A stretch of DNA of 64,000 nucleotides from Myceligenerans salitolerans (GCF_017349295.1 NZ_JAFMPK010000028.1:31561-95560), one strand, 5' to 3'; positions 19,071 through 30,541 are shown, counted from the stretch's first letter. Program-made: numbers and translations. The notes: generated from the sequence alone by a model not told the origin.

Positions 19071-19183
19071 GGCGGTTCCTTCCGTCAGGCTCGGATACCG
19101 GGCAACCCTGCCGGATGCATCGCCAGGTGTCCACGATGTCCGTCCCGGCACCGCCGCCGGGAACCCACGCACGTCGTACCCGG

Positions 19184-19942
19184 TCAGCCAGACCTGTCGG
19201 CGGAGCCTGCCTCCAGCGGGGCCGGAATGCCGAGGTCGCCGGCGAGCCGGACGGCGACCTCGTCGTACCAGCGACCGGTGTCGCCGACGCTGCCGACGAG
19301 GTGGCCGAAGAGTTCGAACGACACCGTGCCGAACAGTTGGCTCCAGGCCATGAGCGTGCGGACCACCGACTCGGTCTCCAGTCCTCCCGGGGCCAGACCG
19401 CGCTCGACGACGAACGTCCGGGCTCCGGCGACAAGGTCACCGACGCCGGCATCGGCTCCGGTGCCGCCGGGCGCGGGGACCGGTCGCGCACCCGCCGCGT
19501 ACGCGTCCCCGACGATCCCCGCCAGCACCCGGATGACGCGAGTGGCCGGTTCCACCGTGTCCCGCGGAGCGGCGTAGCCGGGGATCGGCGTGCCGTACAG
19601 CAGCGCGAAGTCTCCCGGCCGTGCCACGCACCAGGCGCGCAGCGCCCGGCATGCGGCGAGCCATCGGCCGCCGGTGTCCTCGCGCGCGAGCCGGGCCTCG
19701 GCCTGCTCGACGGCGTCGCCGAGTTCCTCGTAGGAGTCGATGAGCAGTCTGGTCAGCAGCGCGTCGCGGCTCGGGAAGTAGCGGTAGACGGCGGAGGACA
19801 CCATGCCGACGTCCCGGGCGACGGCGCGCAGGGAGAGCGCCGCCGGGCCGTCGGAACGGAGTCGTGCGCGGGCGGCGTCGAGAATCTGCCGCGTCAACGT
19901 CTCCCGTGCGAGAGCGCGGGCCGTACGGGGTGTGCTGCTCAT
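19184..19942 (-). CDS. TetR/AcrR-family transcriptional regulator
   Basis: The protein has 252 residues from the ATG at 19942. It has an N-terminal HTH (about 14-60; LTRQILDAARARL, then LSLRAVARDVGMVSSAVYRYFPSRDALL) and a larger C-terminal ligand-binding region of the WHG type. It is divergent from an NAD(P)-binding epimerase-like gene, with 182 bp between. Two inverted repeats in that gap with shared AGAGC half-sites are probable operators, so this protein most likely represses both itself and the neighbour. Confidence 0.9.
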   Translation of the reverse strand: MSSTPRTARALARETLTRQILDAARARLRSDGPAALSLRAVARDVGMVSSAVYRYFPSRDALLTRLLIDSYEELGDAVEQAEARLAREDTGGRWLAACRALRAWCVARPGDFALLYGTPIPGYAAPRDTVEPATRVIRVLAGIVGDAYAAGARPVPAPGGTGADAGVGDLVAGARTFVVERGLAPGGLETESVVRTLMAWSQLFGTVSFELFGHLVGSVGDTGRWYDEVAVRLAGDLGIPAPLEAGSADRSG

Positions 19943-19981
19943 CGGTTCAGGGTGCCAGGGGAGAGCGATGCGCGCAAAACA

Positions 19982-20011
19982 GATCACCGCTCTTGATTCA
20001 GAGCGGCGATC
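19982..20011. promoter_or_regulatory. Inverted repeat, candidate TetR operator 1
   Basis: Arms GATCACCGCTCT and AGAGCGGCGATC (one mismatch) surround TGATTC, lying 40 bp upstream of the tetR-like start. The outer half-site AGAGCGG recurs in the second repeat at 20033-20047. Confidence 0.6.
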
Positions 20012-20032
20012 ATGCCATGCTGCTCCCTGAGT

Positions 20033-20047
20033 GAGAGCGGTGCTCTC
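20033..20047. promoter_or_regulatory. Inverted repeat, candidate TetR operator 2
   Basis: A perfect GAGAGC-GGT-GCTCTC palindrome lies in the same divergent promoter region, 22 bp from operator 1 and about 78 bp before the epimerase-like start. The shared GAGAGC/AGAGC half-site supports recognition by one regulator. Confidence 0.6.
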
Positions 20048-20124
20048 GCATCGCGGTCGGGAACCACGGGAGCTCCCACCGTGGCCGCCCTCCGACCGAA
20101 CCGCCCATCGACGCAGGAGTTCCC

Positions 20125-21051
20125 ATGAACAGCACCGATCGCCATCTCGTCGTCGGTGCCGGCCCGGTCGGCCGGCACGTCGCACAGCAACTCACCGCTC
20201 GCGGGTCGCGCGTCGTGGTGGCCACCCGGTCCGGCCGGGACACCGGCATCGCGGGCGTCGAGCACGTCGCCGTGGACGCCGCCGACACGGACGCGCTCAG
20301 CTCCGTCGCCGACGGGGCCGCCGTGCTCTACAACTGCGTCAACCCGGGCGACTACACCCAGTGGGACCGGGCCTGGCCGCCGCTGGCCGCGTCGCTCCTG
20401 ACCGCTGTCGAGCGGACGGGCGCCGTGTACGCGATCACCGGCAACCTGTACCCGTACGGGCCGGTGGACGGCCCGATGACGGAGGACCTGCCGGACGCCG
20501 CGACCGACCACAAGGGGCGCCTGCGGGCACGGCTCTGGGCGGACGCACTGGCCGCGCATCGTGCCCGGCGGATCCGGGCGGTCGAGGTGCGCGGGTCCGA
20601 CTACGTCGGGCCGGGCATCGGTGGAAACGGCCACATCTCCCGCGTCGTCCCGGCTGCCCTGCGGGGACGCACCGTGACGATGATGGGCCGTACCGACCAG
20701 CCGCACACGTTCACGGATGTCCGGGACGTCGCCCGCACGCTCGTCGCGGCCGCCGACGACCCGGAGGCGCACGGGCGTACCTGGCACGTACCGAGCAACG
20801 CCCCGCGCACCCAGCGTGAGGCGCTGACCGACGTGCTCGCGGCGGCCGGTCAACCGCCGGTGCGTGTCCGGGAGCTGCGCGGCCCCGCGCTGGCCCTGCT
20901 CGGCTCGGTGTCCCCGATGATGCGCGAGCTGCGCGAGCTGATCTACCAGTTCGAGCGCCCCTACGTGCTCGACGACTCCGCCGCCAGGAAGCGGTTCGGC
21001 ATCGAGCCGACACCGTGGGACGAGGTGTGCCGCCGCACGACACATCAGTGA
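20125..21051 (+). CDS. NAD(P)-dependent epimerase/dehydratase-like protein
   Basis: The protein has 308 residues. A Rossmann fold starts at once, with the dinucleotide loop HLVVGAGPVGRHVA (GxGxxG). A later ITGNLYPYG segment and the C-terminal half (FTDVRDVARTLVAAADDP, TWHVPS) are like extended-SDR NAD-dependent epimerases. The canonical YxxxK catalytic pair is not evident. It may be a reductase or a non-catalytic atypical SDR. It is controlled, most likely, by the divergent TetR-family gene. A strong terminator follows at 21160-21208. Confidence 0.8.
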   Translation: MNSTDRHLVVGAGPVGRHVAQQLTARGSRVVVATRSGRDTGIAGVEHVAVDAADTDALSSVADGAAVLYNCVNPGDYTQWDRAWPPLAASLLTAVERTGAVYAITGNLYPYGPVDGPMTEDLPDAATDHKGRLRARLWADALAAHRARRIRAVEVRGSDYVGPGIGGNGHISRVVPAALRGRTVTMMGRTDQPHTFTDVRDVARTLVAAADDPEAHGRTWHVPSNAPRTQREALTDVLAAAGQPPVRVRELRGPALALLGSVSPMMRELRELIYQFERPYVLDDSAARKRFGIEPTPWDEVCRRTTHQ

Positions 21052-21159
21052 GAGCGGCGCGTCACCGGCTCGTGGCGGTGGCGCGCCGGCCGGGTCCGTC
21101 CCACCACGCCGGAAGAGAGGGCTTCCGGAAGCGAGACCTCACGGGCCGGCAGTACGCGA

Positions 21160-21208
21160 CGCAGCCCCGGACGGTCTCGGGGAAGGGGTGAGACCGTCCG
21201 GGGCTGCG
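21160..21208. terminator. Bidirectional intrinsic terminator
   Basis: A perfect 19-bp inverted repeat (CGCAGCCCCGGACGGTCTC) with an 11-nt G-rich loop separates the epimerase-like gene from the convergent aceB. Confidence 0.85.
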
Positions 21209-21324
21209 GCTCGGCACCCTCGCGGCCGGTGCCGTGACGGGCGGCGCGGGTGGCGCCGGTCCGTACGGCCCGTGCGACGCGTTCTGTCTGCCTCAGAAAT
21301 CCAGAGGGTGCCGCCTGGTGAACC

Positions 21325-23052
<1,728 letters not shown>

Positions 23053-23219
23053 CTCGGTCCTCCAGTGCGTGAGGGCGGGCGGTCGTGCGGGGTGCCGAGA
23101 CAGTCGCCCGTCGCTCGGAGCGACTGCCTCGGCCGTTGTTGGGCTGGGGGTGCGTGACTGTCGGAGCTGTCTGCCGACGCTCGTCGGGCGCCGCTTCGGG
23201 CGGGGTGCCCTTCGTCGCG

Positions 23220-24596
23220 TCAGAACTGTGCCGACTCCGTGGAGCCCGCCATCGCCGTCGTGGCCGAGTCCGGGTTCAGGGCCGTGGAGACGCGGTCGAA
23301 GTAGCCGGTGCCGACCTCGCGCTGGTGCTTGGTGGCGGTGTAGCCCCGCTCCTCGGCGGCGAACTCGCGCTCCTGCAGCTCCACGTACGCGGTCATCTGC
23401 TCGCGGGCGTAGCCGTGCGCCAGGTCGAACATCGAGTAGTTCAGCGCGTGGAAGCCGGCCAGGGTGATGAACTGGAACGTGAAGCCCATCGCGCCCAGCT
23501 CGCGCTGGAACTTCGCGATCGTGTCGTCGTCGAGGTGCTTCTTCCAGTTGAACGACGGCGAGCAGTTGTAGCTCAGCATCTGGTCCGGGAAGTCCGACTT
23601 CACGGCCTCGGCGAACTTGCGCGCGAGTTCGAGGTCCGGCGTGCCGGTCTCCATCCAGATCAGGTCGGAGTACGGGGCGTACGCCTTGGCGCGGGCGATG
23701 CACGGCTCGATGCCGTTCGTCACCTCGTAGAAGCCCTCGGCGGTGCGCTCGCCGGTGATGAACGGGCGGTCCCGCTCGTCGACGTCGGAGGTGATGAGAG
23801 TCGCTGCCTCGGCGTCGGTGCGGGCGATCACCACGGACGGCACGTCGGCGACGTCGGCCGCGAGGCGTGCGGCGTTCAGCGTGCGGATGTGCTGCTGGGT
23901 CGGGATGAGCACCTTGCCCCCGAGGTGGCCGCACTTCTTCTCCGAGGCGAGCTGGTCCTCCCAGTGCACCCCGGCCGCGCCGGCGGTGATCATGGACTTC
24001 ATCAGCTCGTACGCGTTGAGCGGGCCGCCGAACCCGGCCTCCGCGTCGGCGACGATCGGGGCGAGCCAGTCGCGCGTGGCCGTCCCGTTCTCGGCGACGT
24101 CGATCTGGTCGGCGCGCAGCAGCGCGTTGTTGATCCGGCGCACCACCGCCGGCACGGAGTTCGCCGGGTAGAGCGACTGGTCGGGGTAGGTCTGGCCCGC
24201 GAGGTTCGCGTCACCGGCGACCTGCCAGCCCGAGAGATAGATCGCCTGGAGGCCGGCCTTCACCTGCTGCACGGCCTGGTTGCCGGTGAGCGCCCCGAGC
24301 GCGTTGACGAAGTCCTCCTCGTGGAGCTGCTTCCACAGGCGTTCGGCACCCCGCCGGGCCAAAGTGTGCTCCTCACCGACGGACCCGCGCAGCGCGACGA
24401 CGTCCTCGGCGGTGAAGGTCCGCTCGATGCCGGCCCAGCGCGGGTCGCTCGCCCAGCTCTCCTCCAGGGCCGCCGCGGTGGTCACCTGGTCGCCCGGGCG
24501 ACTGGCGGCCGGCGACGCGGCGGGGGAGCCGTCGGCGGCCTGAGGGCTCGCGGCCCCCGGAAGACTGCGGCGGGTCACGATGGTCGGAGCGGTCAT
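23220..24596 (-). CDS. aceA: Isocitrate lyase
   Basis: The protein has 458 residues from the ATG at 24596, preceded by a strong AGGAGGT. It splits isocitrate into succinate and glyoxylate, the first step of the glyoxylate shunt. The catalytic loop [11 protein letters not shown] places the catalytic Cys at 222. [11 protein letters not shown] and [12 protein letters not shown] are further signatures, and the length fits bacterial ICL1. A Ser/Pro/Ala-rich stretch at 10-40 is a non-conserved N-terminal extension. It is divergent from the RamB-like regulator with 143 bp between the starts. Confidence 0.98.
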   Translation of the reverse strand: MTAPTIVTRRSLPGAASPQAADGSPAASPAASRPGDQVTTAAALEESWASDPRWAGIERTFTAEDVVALRGSVGEEHTLARRGAERLWKQLHEEDFVNALGALTGNQAVQQVKAGLQAIYLSGWQVAGDANLAGQTYPDQSLYPANSVPAVVRRINNALLRADQIDVAENGTATRDWLAPIVADAEAGFGGPLNAYELMKSMITAGAAGVHWEDQLASEKKCGHLGGKVLIPTQQHIRTLNAARLAADVADVPSVVIARTDAEAATLITSDVDERDRPFITGERTAEGFYEVTNGIEPCIARAKAYAPYSDLIWMETGTPDLELARKFAEAVKSDFPDQMLSYNCSPSFNWKKHLDDDTIAKFQRELGAMGFTFQFITLAGFHALNYSMFDLAHGYAREQMTAYVELQEREFAAEERGYTATKHQREVGTGYFDRVSTALNPDSATTAMAGSTESAQF

Positions 24597-24688
24597 GGCG
24601 GATACCTCCTGGTTTGCGTTCTCCGCTGTGGGACTGATTCGACCTTCTGCCATCGGGACGCTCCAGATCTACTGCAACCCGGGAGAAA

Positions 24689-24703
24689 TTTCGCCAAACT
24701 TCT
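24689..24703. promoter_or_regulatory. RamB-like binding motif candidate between aceA and its regulator
   Basis: Read on the minus strand the site is AGAAGTTTGGCGAAA. It resembles the corynebacterial RamB target (A-rich, ACTTTGCAAA core) with a small insertion, in the AT-richest part of the divergent promoter region. It lies about 95 bp upstream of aceA and about 40 bp upstream of the regulator start. That position fits repression of aceA plus autoregulation, but the match is imperfect. Confidence 0.4.
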
Positions 24704-24739
24704 GCTGGACGGAACGATCGCGCTGTGTCACCCTCAGGT

Positions 24740-26233
24740 ATGCCCACGACGACGTCGAAACACGGAACCGCGCGAAATGCTCTCGCCGGCCCGCCGGATG
24801 CGGAGCCCGACGCACTCACGATCGGCCGCCAGGTCCGCTTCCTGCGCACCCGGCAGGGGATGAAGCTGGAGGACCTCGCAGCGGCGATCGGGCGCGCGCC
24901 GTCACAGGTCAGCGCGCTGGAGAACGGAAAGCGCGAGCCCAAGTTCTCGCAGTTGCAGGCCCTCGCGAAGGCGCTGGGGGCCGGCGTGGACGACCTGCTC
25001 GACCCGACGCCGCCGTCGGAGCGTGACGCTCTCGAGATCGAGCTGGGCCGAGTCCAGCGTGGCCCCCTCTTCGCGGCCCTCGGCCTCGGCGGGGTGCGGA
25101 TCGGCAAGTCGCTGCCCGACGACGCCCTGCGCACCATCCTCGGGCTGAACCGCGAACTCGAACGGCTGCACGCGGAGCGGGCGCTCACGCCGGAGGAAGC
25201 GCGGCGGGCCAACGCGGAACTACGGGCCGAGATGCGCGCGTCCGACAACTACATCCCCGAGCTCGAGGAGGTGGCCCGCGACCTGCTGGACGACGTCGGG
25301 CACACGAGCGGTCCGCTGCCGCAGCGGATCGCCGCGGAGATCGCGGAGAACCTCGGCTTCACGCTGCACTACGTGCCGGACCTGCCGCACTCCACCCGAT
25401 CGGTGATCGACAACCGCAACCACCGCCTGTACCTACCGGCGAGCGGGCCCCGTGGCCGCTCGAACGCGCGGTCGGCGATGCTGCAGGCGCTCGCCTCGCA
25501 CATCCTCGGGCACACCGAGCCGCAGAACTACGGTGATTTCCTGCGCCAGCGCGTCGAGGCGAACTACCTGGCCGCGGCGCTGCTCGTGCCCGAGAAGGCG
25601 GGAGTGCGATTCCTGCGCGACGCGAAGGACACCAAGACCATCGCGATCGAGGACCTGCGGGACGCGTTCGCCGTCTCCTTCGAGACCGCCGCCCACCGCT
25701 TCACCAACCTCGCCACCAAGCACCTCGGCATCCCGGTGCACTTCATGAAGGTGCACGAGTCGGGGATCCTGCACAAGGCGTACGAGAACGACGGCGTGAG
25801 CTTTCCGGCCGACCCGCTCGGCGCGGTCGAGGGCCAGCACGTGTGCCGCAAGTGGACCGCGCGGGTGGTCTTCGGGGTGGAGGACAAGTTCAACCCGTAT
25901 GCGCAGTACACGGACACGCCGTCGGGCACCTACTGGTGCACCTCGCGCGTGGAGAACACGCAGGACGGCGCGTTCTCGGTGTCGGTCGGCGTACCGTTCG
26001 CGCACGTCAAGTGGTTTGCCGGGCGCGAGACCACGCACCGCGACGAGTCCCGCTGCCCCGACGAGTCCTGCTGCCGGCGGCCGCCGGCGGACCTGGCCGA
26101 GAAGTGGCAGGACCACGCGTGGCCCTCCGCACGCCCCCACGCCTCGATGCTCGCGGCGATGCCGGCGGGGGCTTTCCCCGGTGTCGAGACCCGCGAGGTC
26201 TACTCCTTCCTGGACCGCCACGCCCCGGCCTGA
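24740..26233 (+). CDS. RamB/ScfR-type short-chain fatty-acyl-responsive regulator
   Basis: The protein has 497 residues from the ATG at 24740; a GTG at 24725 is an alternative start. An XRE-type HTH (about 27-85; GRQVRFLRTRQGMKLEDLAAAIG, then SQVSALENGKREP) is followed by a helical linker, an IrrE/ImmA-like middle domain (about 190-330), and the C-terminal DUF2083 domain with conserved cysteines (HVCRKWTARVV, DESRCPDESCCRRPP). This is the architecture of Corynebacterium RamB, which represses acetate and glyoxylate genes. The zinc-site HExxH is not intact here (ALASHILGHTE). Divergence from aceA and adjacency to acetoacetate genes strongly suggest control of both. Confidence 0.9.
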   Translation: MPTTTSKHGTARNALAGPPDAEPDALTIGRQVRFLRTRQGMKLEDLAAAIGRAPSQVSALENGKREPKFSQLQALAKALGAGVDDLLDPTPPSERDALEIELGRVQRGPLFAALGLGGVRIGKSLPDDALRTILGLNRELERLHAERALTPEEARRANAELRAEMRASDNYIPELEEVARDLLDDVGHTSGPLPQRIAAEIAENLGFTLHYVPDLPHSTRSVIDNRNHRLYLPASGPRGRSNARSAMLQALASHILGHTEPQNYGDFLRQRVEANYLAAALLVPEKAGVRFLRDAKDTKTIAIEDLRDAFAVSFETAAHRFTNLATKHLGIPVHFMKVHESGILHKAYENDGVSFPADPLGAVEGQHVCRKWTARVVFGVEDKFNPYAQYTDTPSGTYWCTSRVENTQDGAFSVSVGVPFAHVKWFAGRETTHRDESRCPDESCCRRPPADLAEKWQDHAWPSARPHASMLAAMPAGAFPGVETREVYSFLDRHAPA

Positions 26234-26346
26234 CCGGATGAGGGCCCGGGACGGCGGCGTCGTCGGGCGGGGCCTTCTCACGGCGGCGATCCTGTGTGCA
26301 GGATGACTACCCCGGCGAGACCCGCCGGGAGGACAGGGAGAGGACG

Positions 26347-27162
26347 ATGACCGGACTGGACAAGCAGGTCGCCACAGCGGCCGAGGCCGTGGCCGACATC
26401 CCCGACGGAGCCACACTCGCCGTCGGCGGTTTCGGACTGTGCGGTAACCCGATGGCACTCATCACCGCGCTCCTGGAGCAGGGCACCAGCGAGCTGTCGG
26501 TGGTGTCGAACAACTGCGGCGTGGACGACTGGGGGCTGGGCCTCCTGCTGGGGGCGAAGCGCATCCGGAAGATGACCTCCTCGTACGTGGGGGAGAACAA
26601 GGAGTTCGAGCGGCAGTTCCTCTCGGGCGAGCTCGAGGTGGAGCTCACTCCGCAGGGGACGCTGGCCGAGAAGCTGCGGGCCGGCGGCTCGGGGATCGCC
26701 GCCTTCTTCACCCGGACCGGCGTCGGGACGCAGATCGCCGAGGGCGGCCTCCCGATGAGGTACGACGGCGCCGGCGGCGTCGCGCACGCGAGCCCGCCCA
26801 AGGAGGTCCGCACCTTCGACGGTCCCGACGGCCCGGCCGAGTACGTGCTGGAGGAGGCCATCAGCTGCGACTTCGCCCTCGTCCACGCCCTGCGTGGCGA
26901 CCGGCACGGCAACCTGGTGTTCAACAGGTCGGCGCGCAACTTCTCCCCGCAGGCGGCGATGGCCGGGAGGGTGTGCATCGCGCAGGTCGAGGAACTCGTC
27001 GAGCCGGGCGAGCTCGAGCCGGACCAGATCCACCTGCCCGGGGTGTTCGTGCACCGCGTCGTCGAGGTGGGCACCGACATCGAGAAGCGGATCGAGCGAC
27101 GGACCGTCACCGAGGCGCCGTCGTCGGCCGGGGCGTCGGGCACGACCGGACAGGAGGGCTGA
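26347..27162 (+). CDS. 3-oxoacid (acetoacetate) CoA-transferase subunit A
   Basis: The protein has 271 residues. The CoA-transferase family I alpha subunit is recognised by IPDGATLAVGGFGLCGNPMALI, the NNCGVDDWGLGLLL strand and EYVLEEAISCDFALVHAL. It works with the next gene as a heterodimer that moves CoA from succinyl-CoA to acetoacetate. The length is slightly longer than the 230-240 residue norm because of a Ser/Thr/Gly tail. It is the first gene of a three-gene operon (subunit A, subunit B, thiolase), 3 bp from subunit B. Confidence 0.93.
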   Translation: MTGLDKQVATAAEAVADIPDGATLAVGGFGLCGNPMALITALLEQGTSELSVVSNNCGVDDWGLGLLLGAKRIRKMTSSYVGENKEFERQFLSGELEVELTPQGTLAEKLRAGGSGIAAFFTRTGVGTQIAEGGLPMRYDGAGGVAHASPPKEVRTFDGPDGPAEYVLEEAISCDFALVHALRGDRHGNLVFNRSARNFSPQAAMAGRVCIAQVEELVEPGELEPDQIHLPGVFVHRVVEVGTDIEKRIERRTVTEAPSSAGASGTTGQEG

Positions 27163-27165
27163 GGC

Positions 27166-27825
27166 ATGGCACTGACACGTCAGCAGATGGCCGCGCGGGC
27201 CGCGCGCGAGCTCGGGGACGGCATGTACGTCAATCTCGGGATCGGCCTGCCCACCCTGGTGCCCAACTACGTGCCCGAAGGCCGGGAGCTGGTGCTCCAG
27301 TCCGAGAACGGCCTGCTCGGCGTCGGACCCTACCCGACCGAGGACGCCGTCGACCCGGACCTGATCAACGCGGGGAAGGAGACCGTCACGCTCTTGCCCG
27401 GCGCGTCCGTCTTCGACGCGGCGACCAGCTTCGGGATGATCCGCGGCGGCAAGATCGACGCCGCGATCCTGGGCGCCATGCAGGTCTCCGCCTCCGGGGA
27501 CATCGCGAACTGGATGATTCCCGGAAAGATGGTCAAGGGCATGGGCGGTGGCATGGACCTCGTGCACGGTGCCCGGCGGGTGGTCGTCCTCATGGAGCAC
27601 GTCGCCAAGAACGGCACCGCGAAGGTGGTGAACGAGTGCACGCTCCCGCTCACCGGCAAGGGTGTGGTGGACCGGATCATCACCGACCTCGCCGTGCTGG
27701 ACGTGACGCCCGAGGGCCTGGTACTCAGGGAGCTGGCACCGGGAGTGAGCGCGGACGACGTACGCGCCGCCACCGAGCCCGAGGTTCTCGTGCCGGACGA
27801 CGTGGTCACCGCCACCACGGCCTGA
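27166..27825 (+). CDS. 3-oxoacid (acetoacetate) CoA-transferase subunit B
   Basis: The protein has 219 residues. The beta subunit carries the active-site glutamate in [13 protein letters not shown] (about residue 48), which forms the glutamyl-CoA thioester. Other landmarks are [20 protein letters not shown] and [22 protein letters not shown]. It starts 3 bp after subunit A. Succinyl-CoA:acetoacetate transferase is the best reading. An acetate-CoA or butyrate-type transferase cannot be excluded, but the downstream thiolase favours acetoacetate. Confidence 0.94.
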   Translation: MALTRQQMAARAARELGDGMYVNLGIGLPTLVPNYVPEGRELVLQSENGLLGVGPYPTEDAVDPDLINAGKETVTLLPGASVFDAATSFGMIRGGKIDAAILGAMQVSASGDIANWMIPGKMVKGMGGGMDLVHGARRVVVLMEHVAKNGTAKVVNECTLPLTGKGVVDRIITDLAVLDVTPEGLVLRELAPGVSADDVRAATEPEVLVPDDVVTATTA

Positions 27826-27889
27826 GCCACCTCGACCGGCGCACCGGACCGCTCACGAGGCGGCACGGTGCAGTGACGAAGGAGAAATC

Positions 27890-29077
27890 ATGAGCAGTGA
27901 CGACGTGGTCATCGTCTCGGCGGCACGGACGCCGCAGGGGCGGCTGAAGGGTGCGCTGGCGTCGCTCGGCGCGGTGGAGCTCGGAGCCGTGGCGGCACGG
28001 AAGGCCCTCGAGGGCGCCGGCACGCTGGCGGGTGACGTGGACCGGGTGATCTTCGGCCAGGTCGTGCAGGCCGGGGCGGGCCAGAACCCGGCGCGGCAGA
28101 CGGCCGTGGCGGCAGGGGTCTCCTGGGACGTGCAGGCCGTGACGATCAACAAGGTGTGCCTGTCCGGTCTGACCGCGATCATCGACGGGGCGCGGATGCT
28201 GCGGACCGGCGAGGCGACCGTGGTGCTGGCGGGCGGGCAGGAGTCGATGACGAACGCCCCGCACCTGTTGCCGGGCTCACGCGCGGGATTCGCGTACGGG
28301 CCGGTGACGATGCAGGACTCGGTGGCGCACGACGCCCTGACCGATTCCTTCGACCGGGTGTCGATGGGAGAGTCGACCGAGGAGCACAACACCGGCGACG
28401 TGGCGGTGTCGCGGGAGGAGCAGGACGCGGTGGCGGCGGCGTCGCACCAGAGGGCCGCGGCCGCGTGGAAGGACGGCCTCTTCGAGGCCGAGATCGCGCC
28501 GGTGTCGGTGCCGCAGCGGCGCGGTGAGCCCGTCGAGGTGAGGACGGACGAGGGCGTCCGGCCCGACACGACCGCCGAGAGCCTGGCGAAGCTGCGCCCG
28601 GCGTTCACGAAGGACGGGACACTGACCGCGGGCAACTCCTCGCAGATCTCCGACGGCGCGGCGGCGCTGGTCCTGACCACGCGGGCGCACGCGGAAGCCG
28701 CCGGGGTGCCCGTGCTCGCGACCGTGCGGTCGTGGGGGCAGGTGGCAGGGCCGGACAACTCCCTCCACTCCCAGCCGGCGCGCGCGGTCGAGCGGGCCCT
28801 CGACCGCGAGGGCTGGTCCGTGGGCGACCTCGACGTGGTCGAGATCAACGAGGCGTTCGCCGTCGTGGCGGTGGTCTCCGCCCGGCGCCTCGGCCTATCG
28901 ATGGAGCAGGTCAACGTCCATGGTGGGGGAATCTCCGTGGGCCACCCGGTCGGCGCGTCCGGTGCGCGGATCGCGGTCCACGCGGCCCACGAACTGGCCC
29001 GCCGGGGCGGCGGACGCGCGGTGGTCGCGCTGTGCGGCGGTGGCGGGCAGGGTGAGGCCCTGCTGCTGGAGGCGTAG
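27890..29077 (+). CDS. Acetyl-CoA C-acetyltransferase (thiolase)
   Basis: The protein has 395 residues. It has the nucleophilic Cys in INKVCLSGLTAI (about 88; Leu replaces the usual Gly/Ala in 'CxSGL'), EINEAFAVVAV, GGGISVGHPVGASGARI with the catalytic His (about 351), and the terminal ALCGGGGQG with the second Cys (about 381). It cleaves acetoacetyl-CoA to two acetyl-CoA in the degradative direction. It is the third gene of the CoA-transferase operon, preceded by AAGGAG, and completes acetoacetate breakdown into the glyoxylate shunt. Confidence 0.94.
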   Translation: MSSDDVVIVSAARTPQGRLKGALASLGAVELGAVAARKALEGAGTLAGDVDRVIFGQVVQAGAGQNPARQTAVAAGVSWDVQAVTINKVCLSGLTAIIDGARMLRTGEATVVLAGGQESMTNAPHLLPGSRAGFAYGPVTMQDSVAHDALTDSFDRVSMGESTEEHNTGDVAVSREEQDAVAAASHQRAAAAWKDGLFEAEIAPVSVPQRRGEPVEVRTDEGVRPDTTAESLAKLRPAFTKDGTLTAGNSSQISDGAAALVLTTRAHAEAAGVPVLATVRSWGQVAGPDNSLHSQPARAVERALDREGWSVGDLDVVEINEAFAVVAVVSARRLGLSMEQVNVHGGGISVGHPVGASGARIAVHAAHELARRGGGRAVVALCGGGGQGEALLLEA

Positions 29078-29093
29078 CCGCCGGAGGACGGTG

Positions 29094-29145
29094 ACGGCCG
29101 GGAGGTACGGCGCGGGCCCTGCCCGTCGTCGTACCTCCCGGCCGT
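29094..29145. terminator. Intrinsic terminator after the thiolase gene
   Basis: A perfect 16-bp inverted repeat (ACGGCCGGGAGGTACG and its complement) begins 17 bp after the thiolase stop and precedes a short T-rich stretch. It lies between convergent operons and could serve both. Confidence 0.8.
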
Positions 29146-29239
29146 TCGTTCTACGGGGGGGGCGTGGTGCCCCCGGCGCCCAGGCGCCGTCCCGGCCCTG
29201 GGGCGCCGTCGGGCGCGTCGTCGTCGGGCACGTGTCCCG

Positions 29240-30541
29240 TCAGCCGTGTTCGCGCACGTCCTTCTCGTCGCCGATGAAGTCGCGCACGTCGTCGGCGATG
29301 CCGTCGAGGTTCATGTCGGCGGTCCGGGCGCGCCGGGCGTCCCAGCGGAGCGTCACGGCACCGAGGAGCGCGGCGATCACCGATCCGATGAGGATCGCGA
29401 TCTTCGCTCCGTCGGCATGTTCCGCATCACCGAACGACAACTCGCTGATCAGTAGCGACACGGTGAATCCGATGCCGGCCAGCAGGCCGACGGGCAGGAG
29501 GTCGCGGACGCCGATACCGCTGGCCAGGCGCAGCGGTGTCAGCCGGATGGCGAGCCAGGTGGTGCCCAGCACGCCGATGATCTTGCCGAGGACGAGACCG
29601 ACCACGATCGCCGGGACGACGGGCTGACCCACCAGCGCGGCCGGGCCGGCGCCCTCGACCAGCGACACACCGGCCGAGAAGAAGGCGAAGATCGGCAGCG
29701 CCAGGCCGGACGACCACGGCCGGACATGGTGCTCGTAGGTGTGCGTCCGGGTGTCCGGCTCGCCGTGCCTCGCCATGGCGGGAACCATGAAGCCGCACAG
29801 CACTCCGGCCACCGTGGCGTGCACGCCCGACATGTGCATGAAGGCCCAGGCCAAGAACGCGAGCGGCAGCAGGATCCACCACCGTGGCTTCCCGCTGCGC
29901 ACGTGCCAGCCGAACAGGGCCACGCACGCCAGGGCACCCAGCAGCGGCCACCAGTGGATCTCCGAGGTGTAGAAGACCGCGATGACGATGATCGCGAGCA
30001 GATCGTCCACGACGGCGAGCGTGAGCAGGAACGTGCGGATCGCGACGGGCAGGCCCTTGCCGAAGACGGCCAGCACCGCCAGGGCGAACGCGATGTCCGT
30101 CGCCGTCGGGATCGCCCAGCCGTGGATCAGGTCTCCCGCACCGAACGCGAAGATCATGCCGACATACAGCAGGGCGGGGAGCACCATGCCGCCGACGGCG
30201 GCCAGCATCGGAACCCCCGCCTCCTTGGGGCTGCGAAGACTGCCCGCGACGAACTCGTGCTTGAGTTCCACCCCGACGACGAAGAAGAACACGGCGAGCA
30301 AGCCGTCGGCCGCCCATTCGGCCAGGGTCAGGTCGAGGTGCACCGGCAGGCCGAACAGCTCCGCCGGGCCGAGGGTGATCGCGGCGAGTCCCTGGTACGA
30401 CTCCAGCCACGGCGAGTTGGCCCACAGCAGGGCGATGACCGCCGCACCGATGAGCAGCCCACCGCCGGTCGTCTCACGGCTCACCCATCTACGGAGCTTC
30501 TGGACGGGTCCTGAGGCCTCGACGGCGGCGGATGTGGTCAC
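29240..30541 (-). CDS. nhaA: Na+/H+ antiporter NhaA
   Basis: The protein has 433 residues from the GTG at 30541, preceded by AAGGAG. It has about eleven to twelve transmembrane helices. The ion-binding aspartate pair lies in LTLAVVDDLLAIIVIAVFY (about 180), and the TDIAFALAVLAVFG helix and the GIGFTVSLLISELSF helix are both conserved in NhaA. It expels sodium in exchange for protons at alkaline pH or high salt. A charged C-terminal tail of about 40 residues (RRARTADMNLDGIADDVRDF) is longer than in the enterobacterial protein. Confidence 0.96.
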   Translation of the reverse strand: MTTSAAVEASGPVQKLRRWVSRETTGGGLLIGAAVIALLWANSPWLESYQGLAAITLGPAELFGLPVHLDLTLAEWAADGLLAVFFFVVGVELKHEFVAGSLRSPKEAGVPMLAAVGGMVLPALLYVGMIFAFGAGDLIHGWAIPTATDIAFALAVLAVFGKGLPVAIRTFLLTLAVVDDLLAIIVIAVFYTSEIHWWPLLGALACVALFGWHVRSGKPRWWILLPLAFLAWAFMHMSGVHATVAGVLCGFMVPAMARHGEPDTRTHTYEHHVRPWSSGLALPIFAFFSAGVSLVEGAGPAALVGQPVVPAIVVGLVLGKIIGVLGTTWLAIRLTPLRLASGIGVRDLLPVGLLAGIGFTVSLLISELSFGDAEHADGAKIAILIGSVIAALLGAVTLRWDARRARTADMNLDGIADDVRDFIGDEKDVREHG

